Shown here: positions 21,762 through 23,743 of the stretch, in pieces
Layout: each line of letters starts with the position of its first letter
Position numbering within the stretch: the first letter of the stretch is position 1
Source of the DNA: SZUA-448 sp964602475
GTDB taxonomy: Bacteria > Bacillota > Clostridia > Lachnospirales > Lachnospiraceae
DNA length: 23,743 nucleotides
Assembly: GCA_964602475.1 (NCBI GenBank)
Contig: CAZRRN010000043.1
Location: 1 to 23,743, forward strand
Direction of reading: 5' to 3'
Notes under the pieces: model-generated
Seen by the model: the letters and a program-made list of their open reading frames with translations, nothing else
Database searches by the model: none
Told to the model about the DNA's origin: nothing
Position numbers and translations under genes: made by a program

Positions 21762-23743
21762 TTATTTTGCTGCAACAGTTCCGCGGCTTGTTCCGCCGGA
21801 GTAGGTTCCTCCGGTGTAAATGCCGTCTGTTCCGGTAACGGAGTAAGAACCGCCGGTGGAAACTGTATAACTGTTTCCTGTGGTGAGCAGAGGAGAACAG
21901 ATAACTGCACATCCGGCTGATTTAGCAGATTCAATGGTCAGGATTCCGTTTCCGTTTGAATCAGATATATTAAGCAGTGTACCGGATGAAAGTGAAATAC
22001 TAAAGGATAGGACGCCTTGTGTACTGCTTGTTACAGATTGTGCCATACCGGTACTTCCGAGAGCAATCAGTGTACCACCGTTAATCGTAAAGGTACCGTC
22101 ATAATCCAAAGCTCCGTTACCATTATCGGTAGGACCATAAACCACATAGTATCCGCCTGTCATTGTAGCACTTCCGTTGACGTCAATTCCATCGCCGGCT
22201 GCATTTACAATAACATAGCCTCCGGAGAAGGTTGCATCTCCTGTAGTCTCGGAGAACATTCCCATACCACGTCCGGTTGTTCGGTTTGTAGTGGCAGAGG
22301 AATCGGTTCCGCCGGCTGCATTAATTCCGTCGTCGCTTGCGGTAATTCTAACAGTACCGCCGGAAATATTTATATGAACGCTTTCAATTCCTTCGTAACT
22401 CTTTGTTATGTTAATTGTACCGTTTGTGATATTCAGTGTATCATCTGCATGAACACCGTCATCGCCGGAAGTAATGGTAAAGGCTCCGCCATTAATATTT
22501 ACCGTATTGTTCGAGTGGATTGAGTCATCTGATGAATCAATGACAAAGGTTCCGCCTGAAACCGTAATTGTATTGCCGGCTTTAAGACCCTTGGCGCTGT
22601 CGGTTTCCGTAGTAGTTGTTGTTGTGGAACCCTGACCGCCACGACCGCCAAATCCGCCGCCCCAGTTGCCCCAGCTGTTTTCTTTTGAGGATGAAGAGGA
22701 GTTTGCACTCCCACCTCCACTGGAGATGGTGATTTTTCCACCGGTAACTGTGAGATCGGTGATTGCCTGTATCGCATCCAGTTCTGCAGTTATGCTGAGC
22801 GTACCGCCGGAAATCAGAATATATCCCTTGCTGCTGTCTTCTTCATTGCTGGTACGGAGACCGTCACCGTCTGCCTCGATGGTGATGGTGCCACCCTTGA
22901 TTGTTACAGAATCTTTTCCGCGGATGCCGTCATCGACTGCTGTTATATGAATCGTTCCGCTGTTGATCACCAGATCGTCTTTCGAGAAAATACCTTTGCA
23001 GTAATTTGCAGTTATATATAATGTACCGTCACCCTCGATTTCAAGATCATCTTTGCTGTAAATAACCGCTGAAGGATTATCTGCATCTGTAGCAGTGCTA
23101 AGAGTATAGGAGGAACCGTCCTCCAGTTTATTTACCGTACCCTCAAGTAACGTGATTTCGGTCTTTTTCGGAGAACTGATAATATAAACAGGGGAGCTGT
23201 CGCTGCAGTAAATGTCAACACCTGCCAGAATAAGCTTAACTTTTTTTTCATCAGTGGTGTTTACAATAATCTGACCGTCTGTCAGACTTCCGGAAATCAG
23301 GTAAGTACCTGCTGAGGTAATTGTTACAGTCTGACCGTTTGCACTTGCGCCGCTGCCTTCAATCGAGACAGCGGTATTATTTAGAGAGATAACAGCATCT
23401 GCTGAAATAGTCAGTCCGGAATCAGTTGTATAGGAAGTGTTGATGGCAGACACAGCAGCCGTGGGAGCGGTCGTCGAGGTCGGAGCCAAAGTAGGATCGG
23501 TAGCGGTTGTCGAGGTCGGAGCCAAAGTAGGATCGGTAGCGGTTGTCGAGGTCGGAGCCAAAGTAGGATCGGCAGCGGTCGTCGAGGTCGGAGCCAAAGT
23601 AGGATCGGCAGCGGTTGTCGAGGTCGGAGCCAAAGTAGGATCGGCAGCGGTTGTCGAGGTCGGAGCCAAAGTAGGATCGGCAGCGGTTGTCGAGGTCGGA
23701 GCCAAAGTAGGATCGGCAGCGGTTGTCGAGGTCGGAGCCAAAG
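21762..23743 (-). CDS. Large Cthe_2159-like beta-helix surface protein, 5' end outside the window
   Basis: The 3' part (about 660 codons) of a surface protein; the N-terminus, presumably with a signal peptide, lies beyond the window end, and the frame is open to the edge. It begins in a tandem linker of the unit LAPTSTTAADPT. A beta-helix domain follows, alignable by eye with the lipoprotein at 18806-19795 (ISGSLTDGQIIV, IYSKDDLEIEGDGTLYI, AVDDGIRGKDSVTIKGGTI). Then come a Gly/Trp-rich linker (NSWGNWGGGFGGRGGQG), a Thr run, and a second set of turns with repeated acidic words (SDDSIHS, GDDGVHA, SDDGINA, AGDGIDV) suggesting calcium sites. The C-terminus is Gly/Ser/Thr-rich with YTGGTYSGGTSRG. 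No sortase motif or C-terminal membrane anchor is seen, so anchoring would be by an N-terminal lipid or other means. Binding of polysaccharide is inferred from the family. Confidence 0.85.
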   Translation of the reverse strand, partial: LAPTSTTAADPTLAPTSTTAADPTLAPTSTTAADPTLAPTSTTAADPTLAPTSTTAADPTLAPTSTTATDPTLAPTSTTATDPTLAPTSTTAPTAAVSAINTSYTTDSGLTISADAVISLNNTAVSIEGSGASANGQTVTITSAGTYLISGSLTDGQIIVNTTDEKKVKLILAGVDIYCSDSSPVYIISSPKKTEITLLEGTVNKLEDGSSYTLSTATDADNPSAVIYSKDDLEIEGDGTLYITANYCKGIFSKDDLVINSGTIHITAVDDGIRGKDSVTIKGGTITIEADGDGLRTSNEEDSSKGYILISGGTLSITAELDAIQAITDLTVTGGKITISSGGGSANSSSSSKENSWGNWGGGFGGRGGQGSTTTTTTETDSAKGLKAGNTITVSGGTFVIDSSDDSIHSNNTVNINGGAFTITSGDDGVHADDTLNITNGTINITKSYEGIESVHINISGGTVRITASDDGINAAGGTDSSATTNRTTGRGMGMFSETTGDATFSGGYVIVNAAGDGIDVNGSATMTGGYYVVYGPTDNGNGALDYDGTFTINGGTLIALGSTGMAQSVTSSTQGVLSFSISLSSGTLLNISDSNGNGILTIESAKSAGCAVICSPLLTTGNSYTVSTGGSYSVTGTDGIYTGGTYSGGTSRGTVAAK
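23466..23743 (-). repeat. 36-bp in-frame tandem repeat coding a Thr/Pro linker
   Basis: At least seven full and one partial copies of a 36-base unit encode LAPTSTTAADPT. Five copies read AAD, two read ATD, and the last one passes into APTAA. Copies differ only by single bases (for example ggcagcggtt, ggcagcggtc, ggtagcggtt on the plus strand). The array continues past the window end, so the copy number is a minimum. Confidence 0.95.

Noticed and set aside
23739..23741. TTG as the true start of the large beta-helix protein
   Set aside because: It is simply the Leu codon of a repeat unit at the window edge; the frame is open and the repeats continue outward.
23466..23743. CRISPR array
   Set aside because: The units are contiguous, in frame and without variable spacers; they encode a Thr/Pro linker.

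Overview
The window looks like chromosomal DNA of an anaerobic, low-to-mid GC Firmicute, most likely a Lachnospiraceae-type Clostridium relative. The evidence is strong AGGAGG-like ribosome binding sites, TTGnnn/TATAAT promoters, lipobox signal peptides, and a gene set typical of that group: BMP-type nucleoside ABC transporter, DUF975 and DUF5131 proteins, the clostridial diaminopimelate decarboxylase branch, and Cthe_2159-like beta-helix surface proteins. I see no tRNA, rRNA, CRISPR array, transposase or prophage module. No gene-free stretch exceeds 300 bases.

Plus strand, 1-10433: a DUF6179-like protein, probably cut by the window edge; a membrane chemoreceptor with an unusual charged N-terminal extension; xanthine phosphoribosyltransferase (xpt); then a four-gene ABC importer of the purine-nucleoside type (binding lipoprotein, double ATPase, two permeases, the last three translationally coupled); then a CoiA-like protein with a zinc ribbon. 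The xpt and importer genes together form a purine salvage block. A perfect hyphenated palindrome lies just upstream of the binding-protein gene and is a candidate operator.

10434-14470: a ZIP-family metal transporter on the plus strand behind a structured leader, meeting tail-to-tail with a DUF5131 protein so that the two stop codons overlap. The DUF5131 gene follows proA (proline biosynthesis) on the minus strand. Upstream of proA is a DUF975 membrane protein with a clear terminator.

14471-23743: a diaminopimelate decarboxylase-like gene (plus); then, on the minus strand, a beta-helix lipoprotein, a membrane diguanylate cyclase with its own promoter and a hairpin-rich leader, and a YdcF-like membrane protein. 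These are followed by an unknown membrane protein and a PHP-domain phosphoesterase (plus). The 3' part of a second, larger beta-helix protein (minus) has an N-terminal linker made of 36-bp tandem repeats that run off the window end.

Most of the window is ordinary core metabolism and transport. The parts that deserve a second look are regulatory and surface-related: the palindrome before the nucleoside importer, the leaders of the ZIP and diguanylate cyclase genes, the repeat-bearing beta-helix paralogues near a c-di-GMP enzyme, and the CoiA-like protein with an altered nuclease site. I did not find a convincing, wholly new multi-gene system.
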